Shown here piece after piece: positions 43,301 through 48,705 of a stretch of 64,000 bases of DNA. The position numbers and the translations under genes were made by a program. The notes under the pieces were generated by a model. That model searched no databases and was not told where the DNA came from. It saw only the letters and a program-made list of their open reading frames with translations. Within the stretch, counting starts at the first letter, position 1, and every line of letters starts with the position of its first letter. This stretch comes from Tubulanus polymorphus (Eukaryota > Nemertea > Palaeonemertea > Tubulaniformes > Tubulanidae): the NCBI RefSeq assembly GCF_964204645.1, contig NC_134035.1, forward strand, positions 8,184,501 to 8,248,500, given 5' to 3'.

Positions 43301-44596
43301 TGTTATTAGAAAAATTCAAAGAAGGTCAGTAGTTTTGAGGGTTTTTAGTAAAGCTGCTGTGGCTTTGTGCTGAAGTTATGCAGCTATCAATTTACTGCCT
43401 GTTGCCACCCCTTCAGACAATCTGCTGTCTGTACTCAAACCTTCAGACAATCATCGGGTTTTCTGAGACGAAGTGAGCACAGACAGTGGCTTGTCTGAGT
43501 GGGGTGCAGACAGCTGATTGTCTGGGGATGGGGGGTACAGGTAATCGAGACCACTTACGGGATGTAATGATACTTGCATTGACAACCTAAGCAGGTTTAA
43601 CTATTTGTTACGCTCTAATACTTATACTACGTATGAATTTCAGATACAAATATACCAATCGGTGTGCTGGACATTCCAGTGAACGCTGTCGCTACAGCGC
43701 TCAAAACATTTTTCAGCGAGCTAGCAGAGCCGTTAGTACCCAGTCACCTGTACGACGAACTTATAGAAGCTGCAGGTAATTGTCTTAAAATTGTCTTAAA
43801 TATTTACAGCCAAATCCATCATCTAGATATAAGCTTGGGGGTAGAATACTCATGGCGACATCTTGCGGGGCCAATAATAACTGTCTGAAGCTAATTCAGC
43901 AACGCGTGCGTGAATGCACTCTTTGATTTGGCACATTCCAGGTACAGATCCATTTTGAACGGTCTATCCAGCGACAGCGTGAATGCGGCTTACGTAATTT
44001 TAGCCTCCCAGCGAAAGCTTTCTTCGAAGAATCTAGATTATTACGGAAGATTTAACAACCGTTTCGTTGCTCTTCTCTTGCAGTCGTTTCTGATAAAAGT
44101 ACGCGGTTGCTGTTATTGCGAGGTGTCGTTAAGAAACTGCCGCCTGTTAACCATGAAGTATTGAAATATCTCATAACTCATATTCATGTGTAAGTATACT
44201 GTGGTTTGTTTTATAGACCAGTATTGATGTTTATATATTGAAATAGGTCGCCATGCTATGTTGTAGGTATTTGACTGTGTTAATTGATTGCATTCTAAGC
44301 AGATTGAGTCAGGGAAAACTGCGTCAGGGAAAAAGCAAGTCAAATAAAGAGTGGCCTCCCTGGATATCAAATCTATTAAAATATTCTTTTCTTCTCATTT
44401 TTGCAGCGTTACGGAGCATCAGTTAGAAAATAATATGGACAGTAGAAATCTAGCAATCGTGTGGTGGCCTACGATACTGCGGCCGGACTTTACGTCGTTC
44501 GAAAAGATGGCCGAATCGTCGAAATTCTTGGAGGAGATCGTTTTCCTTTTTATAGAACAGTATGGCTTCTTTTTCTATGACAAAGACGAAGTATAG
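9040..44596 (+). CDS. ARHGAP35-like: p190 RhoGAP (ARHGAP35/ARHGAP5 orthologue), 25 coding exons
   Basis: The exons described below join in phase to 4,944 nt and 1,647 residues, compared with about 1,500 in vertebrate p190. Domains in order: N-terminal GTPase (about 9-245, P-loop GTAGVGKS 25-32, TKMD 195-198, ETSA 225-228); four FF domains (about 250-570); pseudoGTPase pG1 (about 590-780) and pG2 (about 776-985); a disordered Ser/Tyr-rich middle (about 985-1400); a basic stretch (1390-1442); RhoGAP (about 1450-1640). The catalytic arginine finger is Arg1488 in GIYRVPGN, with supporting Lys1526 and Asn1599, so GAP activity is expected. Family role: stimulates GTP hydrolysis by Rho downstream of integrin and Src signalling, controlling actin and cell shape. 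Exons 14, 16, 19 and 21 are phase-symmetric and could be skipped. Vertebrate p190 genes carry most of the coding region in one giant exon; here it is split. Confidence 0.96.
10824..11018. mobile_element. Long fold-back (hairpin) element in p190 intron 1
   Basis: Left arm CTATTTCAATTTGACTTGAG continuing to GTTTTGGTGGTAC; right arm is the complement, GTACCACCAAAACTGACTTG to CAAGTGGAAATAGATG. The arms are about 65 bp with a loop of roughly 55 bp. It abuts the SINE at 11020-11190. Confidence 0.65.
11020..11190 (-). repeat. tRNA-derived SINE
   Basis: On the minus strand the 5' end has the A-box-like GGTAGCTCAGTGGGATAAG and, about 70 bases on, a B-box-like TTCGAGTCC. The body then matches the copy at 6770-6995 (CTGGCTGCTTAGAG, TCGTGAGGTTAAA, GAACAATCCAACAGG). 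It is in p190 intron 1. Confidence 0.65.
11450..11565. repeat. Small hairpin repeat (CAGTTGCTCAAAACTT family), first copy
   Basis: Left arm CAGTTGCTCAAAACTTAAAG with GGTAACCGG; right arm CGGTTAACTCG with TTTTTGAGCAATTG. A second copy lies at about 17378-17500 (CAGTTGCTCAAAACTTGGTA to TTTGAGCGACTGGG). Both lie in p190 introns and neither codes. Confidence 0.5.
11696..12368 (+). CDS. p190 exon 2: rest of GTPase domain and FF1
   Basis: Residues 135-358. [10 protein letters not shown] joins exon 1 in phase. It carries the G4-like TKMD and G5-like ETSA motifs, then FF domain 1 (about 250-325) with [11 protein letters not shown]. Acceptor TTTTGTAG, donor AG|GTACGT, phase 2. Confidence 0.95.
12830..13024 (+). 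CDS. p190 exon 3: FF2
   Basis: Residues 359-423, [20 protein letters not shown] to [10 protein letters not shown], including the family's RIPFDLL stretch. Acceptor TTTTGAAG, donor GTAAGT, phase 2. Confidence 0.93.
13140..13433 (+). CDS. p190 exon 4: FF3 and start of FF4
   Basis: Residues 424-521, starting [14 protein letters not shown], with [17 protein letters not shown] at the FF3/FF4 junction. Acceptor TTTATTCAG, donor AG|GTAAAA, phase 2. Confidence 0.93.
13918..14210. mobile_element. piggyBac-type MITE with TTAA flanks
   Basis: TTAA at both ends (13918-13921 and 14207-14210), with termini CCCTTTCAGTGC and its complement. Internal copies of TACACCGC..GCGGTGTA palindromes. A TTAA target duplication with a CCCTTT terminus is the signature of the piggyBac superfamily. 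No transposase. Related fragments lie at about 34930-35078, 30928-31020 and 21220-21330. Confidence 0.75.
14359..14511 (+). CDS. p190 exon 5: end of FF4
   Basis: Residues 522-572. [20 protein letters not shown] leads to [14 protein letters not shown], matching the Cys-bearing linker after FF4 in p190 (KETCPSC in vertebrates). Acceptor TTTCACAG, donor AG|GTGGGT. Confidence 0.92.
14689..14803 (+). CDS. p190 exon 6: start of pG1
   Basis: Residues 573-611. [20 protein letters not shown] is the first strand and degenerate P-loop of pseudoGTPase 1, lacking a GKS/T. Acceptor GTTTGCAG, donor GTACGT, phase 0. Confidence 0.92.
14838..15099. repeat. Minisatellite, about 30-33 bp unit with internal palindrome
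   Basis: About eight units in p190 intron 6, each containing CAGACAATCTGCTGTCTGTA and a C-rich spacer (CACCCCCT). The core CAGACA-N6-TGTCTG is an inverted repeat. Open frames read across all phases because the array is repetitive; they are not genes. The same core recurs at 43410-43545. Confidence 0.85.
15300..15423 (+). CDS. p190 exon 7: pG1
   Basis: Residues 612-652, [20 protein letters not shown] then [13 protein letters not shown]. This matches the LRPIEG..LPVNSF region of vertebrate p190. Acceptor TTGTTTAG, donor G|GTAAGA, phase 1. Confidence 0.92.
15696..15897 (+). CDS. p190 exon 8: pG1
   Basis: Residues 653-719, [20 protein letters not shown] to [10 protein letters not shown], with the hydrophobic strand [12 protein letters not shown] Gly-rich insert (ERGGGGFQG) replaces the vertebrate loop. 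Acceptor TTTTACAG, donor GTAAGT, phase 2. Confidence 0.93.
16472..16639 (+). CDS. p190 exon 9: end of pG1
   Basis: Residues 720-775, [20 protein letters not shown] to CGHWDPDM. Corresponds to the end of pG1 and the LLDS helix. Acceptor TTTTCAG, donor GTGCGT, phase 2. Confidence 0.9.
16735..16985. repeat. Degenerate hairpin-repeat cluster (CCAGTTCCATAG/CTTAAGAC type)
   Basis: Three or more imperfect units containing CAGTTCTATAACCGATCTAA, CTTAACACGGG and AAGCTTAGCC in intron 9 of p190. They resemble other CCAGTTCCATAG..TTAAGAC elements at 36665-36830 and 36930-37020. Confidence 0.5.
17870..17965. repeat. Hairpin MITE fragment (TTTAACCTGGGGGCTAAC family)
   Basis: Contains TTTAACCTGGGGGCTAACTA and the complement GTTAGCCCGCAGGTTAAAGG. 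A diverged copy of the near-perfect palindrome at 21719-21827. Confidence 0.55.
18687..18953 (+). CDS. p190 exon 10: pG2
   Basis: Residues 776-864. [20 protein letters not shown] and [20 protein letters not shown] are near-identical to vertebrate pG2 ([26 protein letters not shown]). Acceptor TTTCAG, donor GTAAGT, phase 2. Confidence 0.96.
19085..19302 (+). mobile_element. 3' end of a CR1/L2-type LINE with ATT microsatellite tail
   Basis: An open frame ending in TAA at about 19224 reads [20 protein letters not shown] then [18 protein letters not shown]. This is the typical C-terminus of CR1/L2-clade reverse-transcriptase ORFs. A short UTR with AGCGCTATATATGAT and a (TTA)n tail follows, as in these LINEs. 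It is a severely 5'-truncated insertion in p190 intron 10, same strand as the gene. Confidence 0.8.
19458..19636 (+). CDS. p190 exon 11: end of pG2
   Basis: Residues 865-924. [20 protein letters not shown] leads to [17 protein letters not shown], matching the LTEGEEIAQEIDGRF helix of vertebrate p190. Acceptor TTTCGCAG, donor G|GTACGT. Confidence 0.92.
20094..20283 (+). CDS. p190 exon 12: start of linker
   Basis: Residues 925-987. [20 protein letters not shown] corresponds to the HPFFKDVVEKK region, then variable Pro/Tyr-rich sequence ([18 protein letters not shown]). Acceptor GATTTCAG, donor AG|GTACAC, phase 2. Confidence 0.85.
20912..21102 (+). CDS. p190 exon 13: disordered middle
   Basis: Residues 988-1051, [20 protein letters not shown] then a Ser/Pro run and [18 protein letters not shown]. 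Low complexity and probably unstructured, with tyrosines in SH2-type contexts (PLYDQP, GIYCEI). Acceptor ATTTACAG, donor G|GTAAGT, phase 1. Confidence 0.82.
21540..21593 (+). CDS. Candidate cassette exon 13b of p190 (54 nt)
   Basis: Acceptor TGTTTTTAG and donor A|GTTAGT enclose an open frame reading [18 protein letters not shown] when joined to exon 13. It enters and leaves in phase 1, so it can be included between exons 13 and 14 without shifting the frame. It is not counted in the 25-exon model. No homologue is recalled; the evidence is splice signals and phase only. Confidence 0.35.
21719..21827. mobile_element. Near-perfect palindromic MITE (109 bp)
   Basis: Starts GGCCCGGTTTTATAGACTGG and ends with the complement, CAGTCTATAAAACCGGGCC. 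The inner arms are TTTAACCTGGGGGCTAACT and AGTTAGCCTGTGGGTTAAAG. It would form one long hairpin. In p190 intron 13. Confidence 0.8.
22206..22450 (+). CDS. Unplaced coding-like exon inside the p190 gene
   Basis: An open frame of about 85 codons after acceptors at TTTGTAG (ends 22209) or TTCAG (ends 22227) reads [18 protein letters not shown], then [13 protein letters not shown] and [20 protein letters not shown]. It runs to a TAG at about 22496. A donor GAAG|GTGAAG near 22450 would exit in phase 1, which suits exon 14. The entry phase is 0, but exon 13 ends in phase 1, so it cannot directly follow exon 13. Composition is like the p190 disordered middle. Confidence 0.4.
22555..23265. repeat. 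Minisatellite, about 40-bp unit
   Basis: Roughly 16 imperfect copies of a unit built from CTAGGTTAGAAGGTAGATTC and CTAGACCCAGTTCCCTAGTT, some with deletions. A higher-order duplication is visible around 22970-23130. In the intron before p190 exon 14. Non-coding. Confidence 0.88.
24503..24691. mobile_element. MITE-like element with GGTGGCTGATTCG termini
   Basis: Left end GGTGGCTGATTCGGGCCGTA, right end GCCTCGAATCAGCCACC (complementary). About 189 bp, AT-rich interior, no ORF. Shares its terminus with 55561-55928 and with the fragment at 2172-2190. Confidence 0.65.
25229..25452. mobile_element. Hairpin MITE, copy A (TAGAGAATCCCACAC family)
   Basis: Terminal inverted repeats TATAGAGAATTCCACACTAA and TTAGTGTGAGATTCTCTATA. 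An inner stem carries AGCTATAAATTTATTCATCC and GGATGAATAAATTTATAGCT. Its relative at 57356-57570 has the same termini and the AAGTCCGAAAAGTTT sub-terminal block. Just upstream of p190 exon 14. Confidence 0.72.
25577..25678 (+). CDS. p190 exon 14: disordered middle, skippable
   Basis: Residues 1052-1085, [20 protein letters not shown] then [15 protein letters not shown]. Length 102 nt, phase 1 on both sides, so skipping it keeps the frame. The acceptor TTTTAAAG is weak and the donor is GTACTA. This is the least certain of the 25 exons. Confidence 0.65.
26901..27040 (+). CDS. p190 exon 15: duplicated IYES motif
   Basis: Residues 1086-1132. WVDSNIYES (1087-1095) is repeated 17 residues later as WVDSSIYES (1104-1112), then a Pro-rich basic tail [16 protein letters not shown]. 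The tyrosines are candidate Src-family sites and the tail is SH3-ligand-like (inference). Acceptor GTTTTAG, donor GTAAGT, phase 0. Confidence 0.88.
27214..27502 (+). repeat. tRNA-derived SINE, apparently full length
   Basis: 5' tRNA-like part with A-box GTGGCCTAAAGGTTAAGG and B-box GTTCGAACCCC (about 27273-27283). A body follows with CTTAGGCAAGGCATTAA and CTCCCCAGGGAGAG, and a 3' tail GCGCTATACAAATTCGTG with TTATTAATA. AATACAAT-like sequence flanks both ends, compatible with a target duplication. In p190 intron 15. Confidence 0.78.
27837..30891 (-). mobile_element. Decayed piggyBac-type transposon, TTAA-flanked, about 3 kb
   Basis: TTAA at both ends, with CCCTTTTTCACTC at the left and, in complement, CCCTTTCTCACTTTC at the right. 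Near the right end the minus strand has a short ORF (about 30711-30600) starting [12 protein letters not shown] and continuing to [19 protein letters not shown] before a stop. After a shift it continues as [15 protein letters not shown]. Such an acidic Asp/Ser N-terminus is typical of piggyBac transposases. No DDD catalytic core was recognised, and the middle holds later insertions including a tRNA-like piece (about 28605-28650). It sits in p190 intron 15. Confidence 0.5.
30070..30385. repeat. Tandem duplication, about 150-bp unit, two copies
   Basis: Two copies containing TTGGAAAGTTGTAGCTCATG and TGGCCACCAGGG..CGTTGAACAATA, inside the piggyBac-type element. A diverged single copy occurs at about 19780-19865 (TTGTAGTTCATGACATGTTC, AAGGGGCGTTGAACATTG). 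Confidence 0.75.
31374..31502 (+). CDS. p190 exon 16
   Basis: Residues 1133-1175. [20 protein letters not shown] leads to [11 protein letters not shown], resembling the SDYAEPMDAVVK tyrosine region of vertebrate p190. Length 129 nt, phase 0 on both sides. Acceptor TTTCTCCAG, donor GTAAGT. Confidence 0.88.
32098..32212 (+). CDS. p190 exon 17: probable RasGAP-binding tyrosine
   Basis: Residues 1176-1213. [20 protein letters not shown] aligns with the EENIYSVPHD segment of vertebrate p190A, whose Tyr1105 when phosphorylated binds the SH2 domains of p120RasGAP. The equivalent here is Tyr1185. Acceptor TCTCGTAG, donor G|GTATAG. Confidence 0.88.
32517..32723 (+). CDS. p190 exon 18
   Basis: Residues 1214-1282. 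[20 protein letters not shown] matches the GSDSEMDTSSLERG block conserved in p190. A His/Lys-rich stretch and Pro-rich [17 protein letters not shown] follow. Acceptor GACGTGCAG, donor G|GTACGT. Confidence 0.9.
33122..33770. repeat. Minisatellite, 45-bp unit, about 14 copies
   Basis: Units contain GCGGTGTATAACAGATATTC and AATTATCTGGCATCTACCCT. CAGATA-N6-TATCTG is an inverted repeat within each unit. Because 45 is divisible by three, two frames stay open for about 230 codons; these are artefacts. The left flank (GGGATAATTTGAAAAAT..ACACC) matches the interior of the piggyBac-type MITE at 13918-14210, so the array probably arose in a copy of that element. In p190 intron 18. Confidence 0.9.
34928..35078. 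mobile_element. piggyBac-type MITE fragment
   Basis: The right end CACTCAAAGGGTTAA, the GCGGTGTAGAC block and ACCGATTTTTACACCGCACT match the element at 13918-14210. The left TTAA terminus is not recognisable, so it is truncated or degraded. Confidence 0.55.
35447..35523. repeat. Simple repeats: (CT)n then (ATT)n
   Basis: CTCTCTCTTTATCTCTCTCT is followed by an interrupted ATT run in p190 intron 18. No gene here. Confidence 0.85.
37735..38184. mobile_element. Tigger/pogo-like MITE split by a nested element
   Basis: Left end CAGTAAACCTTACCTAACTC; right end, in complement, CAGTAAGCCTCACCTTAATC. CAGTAAACCTC-type termini are known from TcMar-Tigger/pogo elements. Similar termini occur at about 34695-34830 (CAGTAAACCTCGCCTTACTT) and 9800-9870 (GTAAAACCTCGCCTGACTCG). 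It is interrupted at 37851 by the element listed next. Confidence 0.62.
37851..38130. mobile_element. PIF/Harbinger-like MITE with TTA target duplication, nested
   Basis: TIRs AGCCCGCCGCACACGGCA and, in complement, AGCCCGCTGCGCACGGCA. TTA at 37848-37850 and 38131-38133. Interior 280 bp rich in AAAACGTTTT-like blocks. The C-homopolymer at 38063-38073 lies inside. The 114-residue minus-strand open frame over it is not a gene. The superfamily is inferred from the 3-bp TTA duplication. Confidence 0.68.
39063..39800 (+). CDS. Candidate alternative 3' terminal exon of p190 (GAP-less isoform)
   Basis: A long pyrimidine tract and AG at 39061-39062 are followed by sequence that, joined to exon 18, reads [14 protein letters not shown] and stops at 39104-39106. 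UTR-like sequence without another acceptor continues to an AATAAA at 39784-39789, followed by a T-rich stretch. Use of this exon would give a protein of about 1,296 residues without the basic region and RhoGAP domain. Read in phase 0, the same exon is open for 63 codons, so splicing from another exon is also possible. This is inference from signals, with no homologue known. Confidence 0.38.
41002..41181 (+). CDS. p190 exon 19
   Basis: Residues 1283-1342. [20 protein letters not shown] leads to a basic cluster [15 protein letters not shown], then [19 protein letters not shown]. The RRRSLKK context is a plausible basophilic-kinase site. Length 180 nt, phase 1 on both sides. Acceptor CGTTCAG, donor G|GTAAGT. 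Confidence 0.87.
41879..41970 (+). CDS. p190 exon 20
   Basis: Residues 1343-1373. [20 protein letters not shown] leads to [11 protein letters not shown], another acidic tyrosine motif (Tyr1365). Acceptor TTTTTTGAAG, donor GTTAGT, phase 0. Confidence 0.85.
42319..42459 (+). CDS. p190 exon 21: polybasic region
   Basis: Residues 1374-1420. [20 protein letters not shown] then [10 protein letters not shown] and [14 protein letters not shown]. It corresponds to the basic stretch before the GAP domain that binds acidic phospholipids in vertebrate p190. Length 141 nt, phase 0 on both sides. Acceptor TTGTTGCAG, donor GTGATG. Confidence 0.87.
42527..42722 (+). repeat. tRNA-derived SINE with poly(A)
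   Basis: A-box-like GTGGCCGAGTGAGTTAAG near the 5' end, then TCGTCAATCCAGGGTTCATG and CTCCCCCATCGGGAAAAAG. It ends GTGGGTTGAGGGTATTAA and an A-run. GGGTATTAA occurs on both sides (42518-42526 and 42711-42719), a possible target duplication. It lies 67 bp downstream of p190 exon 21. Confidence 0.68.
43069..43324 (+). CDS. p190 exon 22: RhoGAP domain with arginine finger
   Basis: Residues 1421-1505. A basic lead-in ([13 protein letters not shown]), then [20 protein letters not shown] and [20 protein letters not shown]. Arg1488 is the catalytic arginine finger. Acceptor CATTTTAG, donor G|GTCAGT. Confidence 0.96.
43405..43545. repeat. Short array of the CAGACAATCTGCTGTCTG motif
   Basis: Several copies of CAGACAATCTGCTGTCTGTA and its half-sites in both orientations (TTGTCTGAGTGGGG, AGCTGATTGTCTGGGG) in p190 intron 22. 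Same core as the minisatellite at 14838-15099, about 28 kb away. Confidence 0.7.
43644..43775 (+). CDS. p190 exon 23: RhoGAP domain
   Basis: Residues 1506-1549. [20 protein letters not shown] carries the conserved Lys1526 and the FFSELxxPL signature. Acceptor AATTTCAG, donor G|GTAATT, phase 1. Confidence 0.95.
44084..44189 (+). CDS. p190 exon 24: RhoGAP domain
   Basis: Residues 1550-1584. [20 protein letters not shown] then [12 protein letters not shown], matching the FPKENHEVFKYVISHL helix. Acceptor CTCTTGCAG, donor GTAAGT, phase 2. An upstream AG at 43941 is excluded because it reaches a stop at once. Confidence 0.93.
44407..44596 (+). CDS. p190 exon 25: end of RhoGAP domain and stop
   Basis: Residues 1585-1647. 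[20 protein letters not shown] then [19 protein letters not shown], with the conserved Asn1599. Ends FFFYDKDEV and TAG at 44594-44596. The long Pro-rich tail of vertebrate p190A is absent, so the protein stops about ten residues after the GAP domain. Confidence 0.95.
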
Positions 44597-45780
44597 TACA
44601 TAGAGTATAGCACAAAAAACACAAAGACATATATAAATCGACAAAAAAGTATGAAAGATGTTTATTTACGAAATGTACAGACTGGCTGGCTATTGCCGTC
44701 GTTGTATTGTTGATGCGTGTGTGTATCTGTGTGATTCAACAGAGTTGTGTAGGATTATGCGTTACTACGTGGATGCAGCTGGCGACTTGGAAAAACTACC
44801 GGTTGATCGGTTCGACTCGTTTTCGCTTGGAATTTAACTGCCGTCGTTATTGCGTCTACTCATCAGTCAGGCGTGTGTTTGAGAGCCCGTGTTTTGGAAC
44901 CTAGAGGATTTTTCAAAGCTGCGCGATATACATATAGACAGCCTGCACGGGTAAAGACTAGAGCAGTTCTTGACCCAGGTTCGAAATTTCAACTCCTTAA
45001 TCGGTTTAAAAGAGGGCATTTAAAAAAAAAATTTTAAGGCTGCCTTGGTGAAAATAAAAGGCATAATTCAGTCAAACATTGTGGACACTACTGCCAGAAT
45101 GCCCCAAAATATCGGCCAGACCCTAAGATCGTGCCCCTGGACCCACACCCTCAGTCTTGTCTAGATCTGCGTTACATTATTATTTATACAACATTTTTCT
45201 AAATATTGAAATTCAAATCATGCTTTTAGTCATTACCGCGTATTGTTCATGATTTTGTGGTCGCGAGGCGCGGCAAGCTTTGAAAAAATGCGTACGTTTT
45301 CTAGACGGGTGTAGTTTGCGAAGTACTTATATGCTCGTATGCAAAGTTGTCGGATATCTGTTGGCTCATACTGTGCATTGTTAATCATAGGATGAAAATC
45401 AAATCTGCACTCTGTGATTGGTTACTGTTGCTTAATAAGTTAGTATAGATTCTACTTAAAAAATATATTCATGGGAGGTTTGAAATTAACTCGAAAGAAA
45501 TATCTAGTCTTTTTCAAGTCTATTATTCGCCAACGTGTGGAGATAGAGTATTTATTATCGCTAAAGGGCGTACAGATGTATAGATACTAAAAATATTGTT
45601 TTCTTGAAAAAAAGTTTATTCCGGAAGTTACTTTTGCAGAGGAATTTAACTTCGCGTATTTAGAGGCGATGTTCGTGGCATTGCTTACGTTAACATTCTG
45701 TATGATGAATAGATAGGTTTATAGGGAAGTGACTTTTGTTACCTGTTATTTCGACTAATTTATGCATGATTTTGGTTACA
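44597..45780 (+). other. p190 3' UTR and downstream flank
   Basis: AT-rich sequence after the stop codon. An AATAAA lies at about 45053 and others far downstream (for example 53139, 55505), so the true cleavage site is not determined. No coding exon seen. Confidence 0.45.
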
Positions 45781-45794
45781 TTTTTATACAAGGC

Positions 45795-46008
45795 TAGAAA
45801 AATTGATACCTTGTTTCTCAGTTTTGCTGAGCTTAAAAGTTGACCCGGCCGTCTGCCTATGTACCCTGTACATTACTTCTTTAATTATGATCGAGCTAAC
45901 TATAACAGACCTGGCAGCTATAGAAATGAACTGATTACAAATTGTATTGCGGTTTACAAAATGATCTGGCCCATTAGGGGAAACAAGGTAAAATTTTTGT
46001 TTAGCATT
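45795..46008. mobile_element. TIR element, TGATACCTTGTTTC family, copy 1
   Basis: Left terminus ATTGATACCTTGTTTCTC, right terminus GGGGAAACAAGGTAAAA. Internal marks: GCTGAGCTTAAAAGTTGACC, GGCAGCTATAGAAATGAACT, GGTTTACAAAATGA. About 210 bp, non-coding. Confidence 0.72.
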
Positions 46009-48170
46009 AACTTTACCAAATCTACGGCTCATTAATGCATGGTTTTTGCCATTGCTGTTCGAACGGCACCAAACACTACTTAAAGAACAATTCCTTCAAT
46101 TCTTACTTACCTTTTAGTTCCATATTTGAAGCCTTTGTCGTACACTTAAACTGGTATTGAATTTGGGAATGACGTTCACCCGTATTGTTTGGCAAACGTT
46201 TTCATTATTCTGGTACGGTCGAGGTCGTGTGAAACGTGTGATCGTTCACCTTCAAGTTTCATGAAGAGTTAATGAACAACATGAACATACATGTACAACC
46301 GTGGATGAACAATGGATACTGTAATGATTCGATCTCGAGTTGATGTGTTATGTATTGGGAGAGAGGCGTACGCATGTACTGGGTACATCTCAGCGTGGGA
46401 AACATGGTTTATGTACATGCATATGTGCAAACTAAATGTACATGCTGATGTACTGTTGACTCCGCTAGCCTTAGATCTCATGGGACTAATCATCAGTTTT
46501 CTCCGAGGTGTAAGTGCATTACTGGGGGGCATTTAGAGCGAGAATGGGTCTTCATCCCGTTTGAAATCGAGTACAAAATTAAAAAACTAATTCCGGGGCA
46601 CGTGATAAAGGCAAACTGAGTCTGCTGTATAAGTGAAGACAAGCGCATTGCGTGCACATAGAATTGTGTATACTTACGCGAGTGCATCAGCTCGTGTACA
46701 TGACATGTGCATACATATGCGTAGTTTTCATACGGCACGTAGAGAAAATCCATGTATGTACATGAACATCAGTACAACATGCATGTACATGTACCGTACA
46801 TGGTTATAGTATCCATATGTTTCTAGTGTACATATATGTTCATGTGTGTATCGACGCGCAAATCATTTGATATATACATGTCATTTGAGATACATGCACA
46901 TCAATTGGTATTTGATACATGCGTGTCATAGTCTATGTTTCCGCAGGGTAGGATCCAAGGGAATGGTGCATGGCTCATAAAAATCTTAAGTTCCCCTGAA
47001 ATTTTATGGGAAAATGAAAAAATTCTAAACCGATACCTAAAAAAGTTAATGTTCATAAGCTCTGTATTTCCAAAATTGAGTTAAATGTTTTGCTATGAGC
47101 TTTTTTCGGGATGCCTTTTCAATTCTACGATATGCCCTATTTTAGAGGTGAACCCCTCCCTGAATCGGACCCTAGATCCGCCCCTGGTTCAGCCAGATGA
47201 ATTCGTTGTAGTTTCACCAACGCGCGCGTGTGTGTGCTGGTGCTCAGCTCAGTTAACAATCAATCAAACACTTAGGTATAAATCAATCAGACAAAACCAA
47301 CTGTGTTAGAATTATTAATCTGTTTTGCATATTTTTCACGCATGGTAAGAATTGAAGCCGATTCGGTAAATATCGTTTCGACGACGTTGAAAAATATAGC
47401 ATAAAAATATAATTGTAAATCGACTATGAATGTTTGAAAAAAACTTGTTAGTTCATGTTGTAACTCTGTCCAAAACAGTGTTTTTGTTACTAGGCCCTTT
47501 CAGTCACCCCGGACCTTCCATGCATTTTGTTTTTATGGTGCTAAATATCTTGTTCGACGGATAGCGTTTGTCAGTTGTACGGGACGACCGATCAATAGGA
47601 TGATTACTCAATACGTGTGCGCGTGTGCATGAGTGCCTCTGTAGGTATTGTGTGTCATCCTCAATTTATACAAATTAGCATTGAATTGTTTGTCTATCGT
47701 GCTATTTTCAGTATTGGGTCCACATTTTCATGAAAATATTGATAAGATTCCAAGTCGCTGTTGGTTACCTCGCTTAATAATCCGGATCAATTTCGATCAA
47801 ATCTTGTCACGATTGTACTCTAACGGTATGCGCAAAGCAGAATATGAATTTCGATTCGGTTTTTTCATTCTTGGATGAATTCTGATATGGGATTTATTGT
47901 ATCTGGCGGCGGTATGATTGCGTATGCGTAACGTCCCTCCAGTGCACAATGATGATGTCTTCTTGTTGGACACAGTGATGAGTAAAACATACTTAAGCGT
48001 TCTGGAGTTTCTGTTCACCCAGCGAGCTATTATACAAAATTTACTGTCTTGTTTTGTGCTAATCAAAATAGTTAGAATATTCCATTGCACATTAACTTTT
48101 GTCAACTTCGACTATTTTTCAAGTTTTCTTATAGTTTTATTTCATTGAAACTTTTTACGATGAACTTCAG
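46009..48170. other. Intergenic stretch with CATGTACA-rich tract
   Basis: No recognisable exon. From about 46270 to 46930 the sequence is rich in repeated TGTACATG, ACATGTACA and ATGTACAT, an interspersed palindromic octamer tract. Several overlapping short open frames on both strands are consistent with chance. Confidence 0.5.
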
Positions 48171-48281
48171 GACCTAGTTCCACAGTTGTGAGTTAGTGTT
48201 AACTCTGAGTTAAAGTTAGTTCATTTTCAATGAGTTGACTCAGAGTCAAATCTTAACTCAGAACTGTGGCACTGGAACCAG
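48171..48281. mobile_element. Hairpin MITE (GTTCCACAGTTGTGAG family)
   Basis: Left arm CCTAGTTCCACAGTTGTGAG; right arm CTTAACTCAGAACTGTGGCA then TGGAACCAGG. Inner stem AACTCTGAGTTAA / TTGACTCAGAGTCAA. About 111 bp. Confidence 0.65.
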
Positions 48282-48610
48282 GGGACTAGAAAATGCGTTG
48301 GTTAAAACTGGTTCATTGTATCTACCGGTGGTATGAAATTATTGAAATCTTCCTATTCGAAATGAAATTCTCCGATTTCAATTCGGCATTTTTTTCTGAA
48401 GATATCTAATAAATACTTCTTGCTGGCGATTAACTATATTGGTCGGATTTATCAGATGAAATAAACAGAATATTTTCCTAGCCTATTAAGATTCGATTTC
48501 CATCAACGGGACCCTAACCTGACTCGAGCTTTAGAGATCCCGATGAGATGGTGCCTCTGAAATTCCCCTATGACGTCGATGATCTATCTGAGACCTATTT
48601 ACTCAATCAG

Positions 48611-48705
48611 GGGCCAGTTTCACGAGGCAAATCATAATGAAATCACCTCGTCGAAGTCATCGAATCAGGGAAAGTTGTTATTAGTTTGCTGCATAAAACT
48701 GGCCC
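48611..48705. mobile_element. Hairpin MITE (GGGCCAGTTTCACGA family)
   Basis: Left GGGCCAGTTTCACGAGGCAA and right GCATAAAACTGGCCC. A second, longer member of the GGCCCAGTTTCACGA type is at about 63258-63387. Confidence 0.55.

Noticed and set aside
43942-44083. Upstream acceptor for p190 exon 24 at 43941
   Set aside because: In the required frame it hits TGA within six codons. The acceptor ending at 44083 continues the RhoGAP domain in phase.
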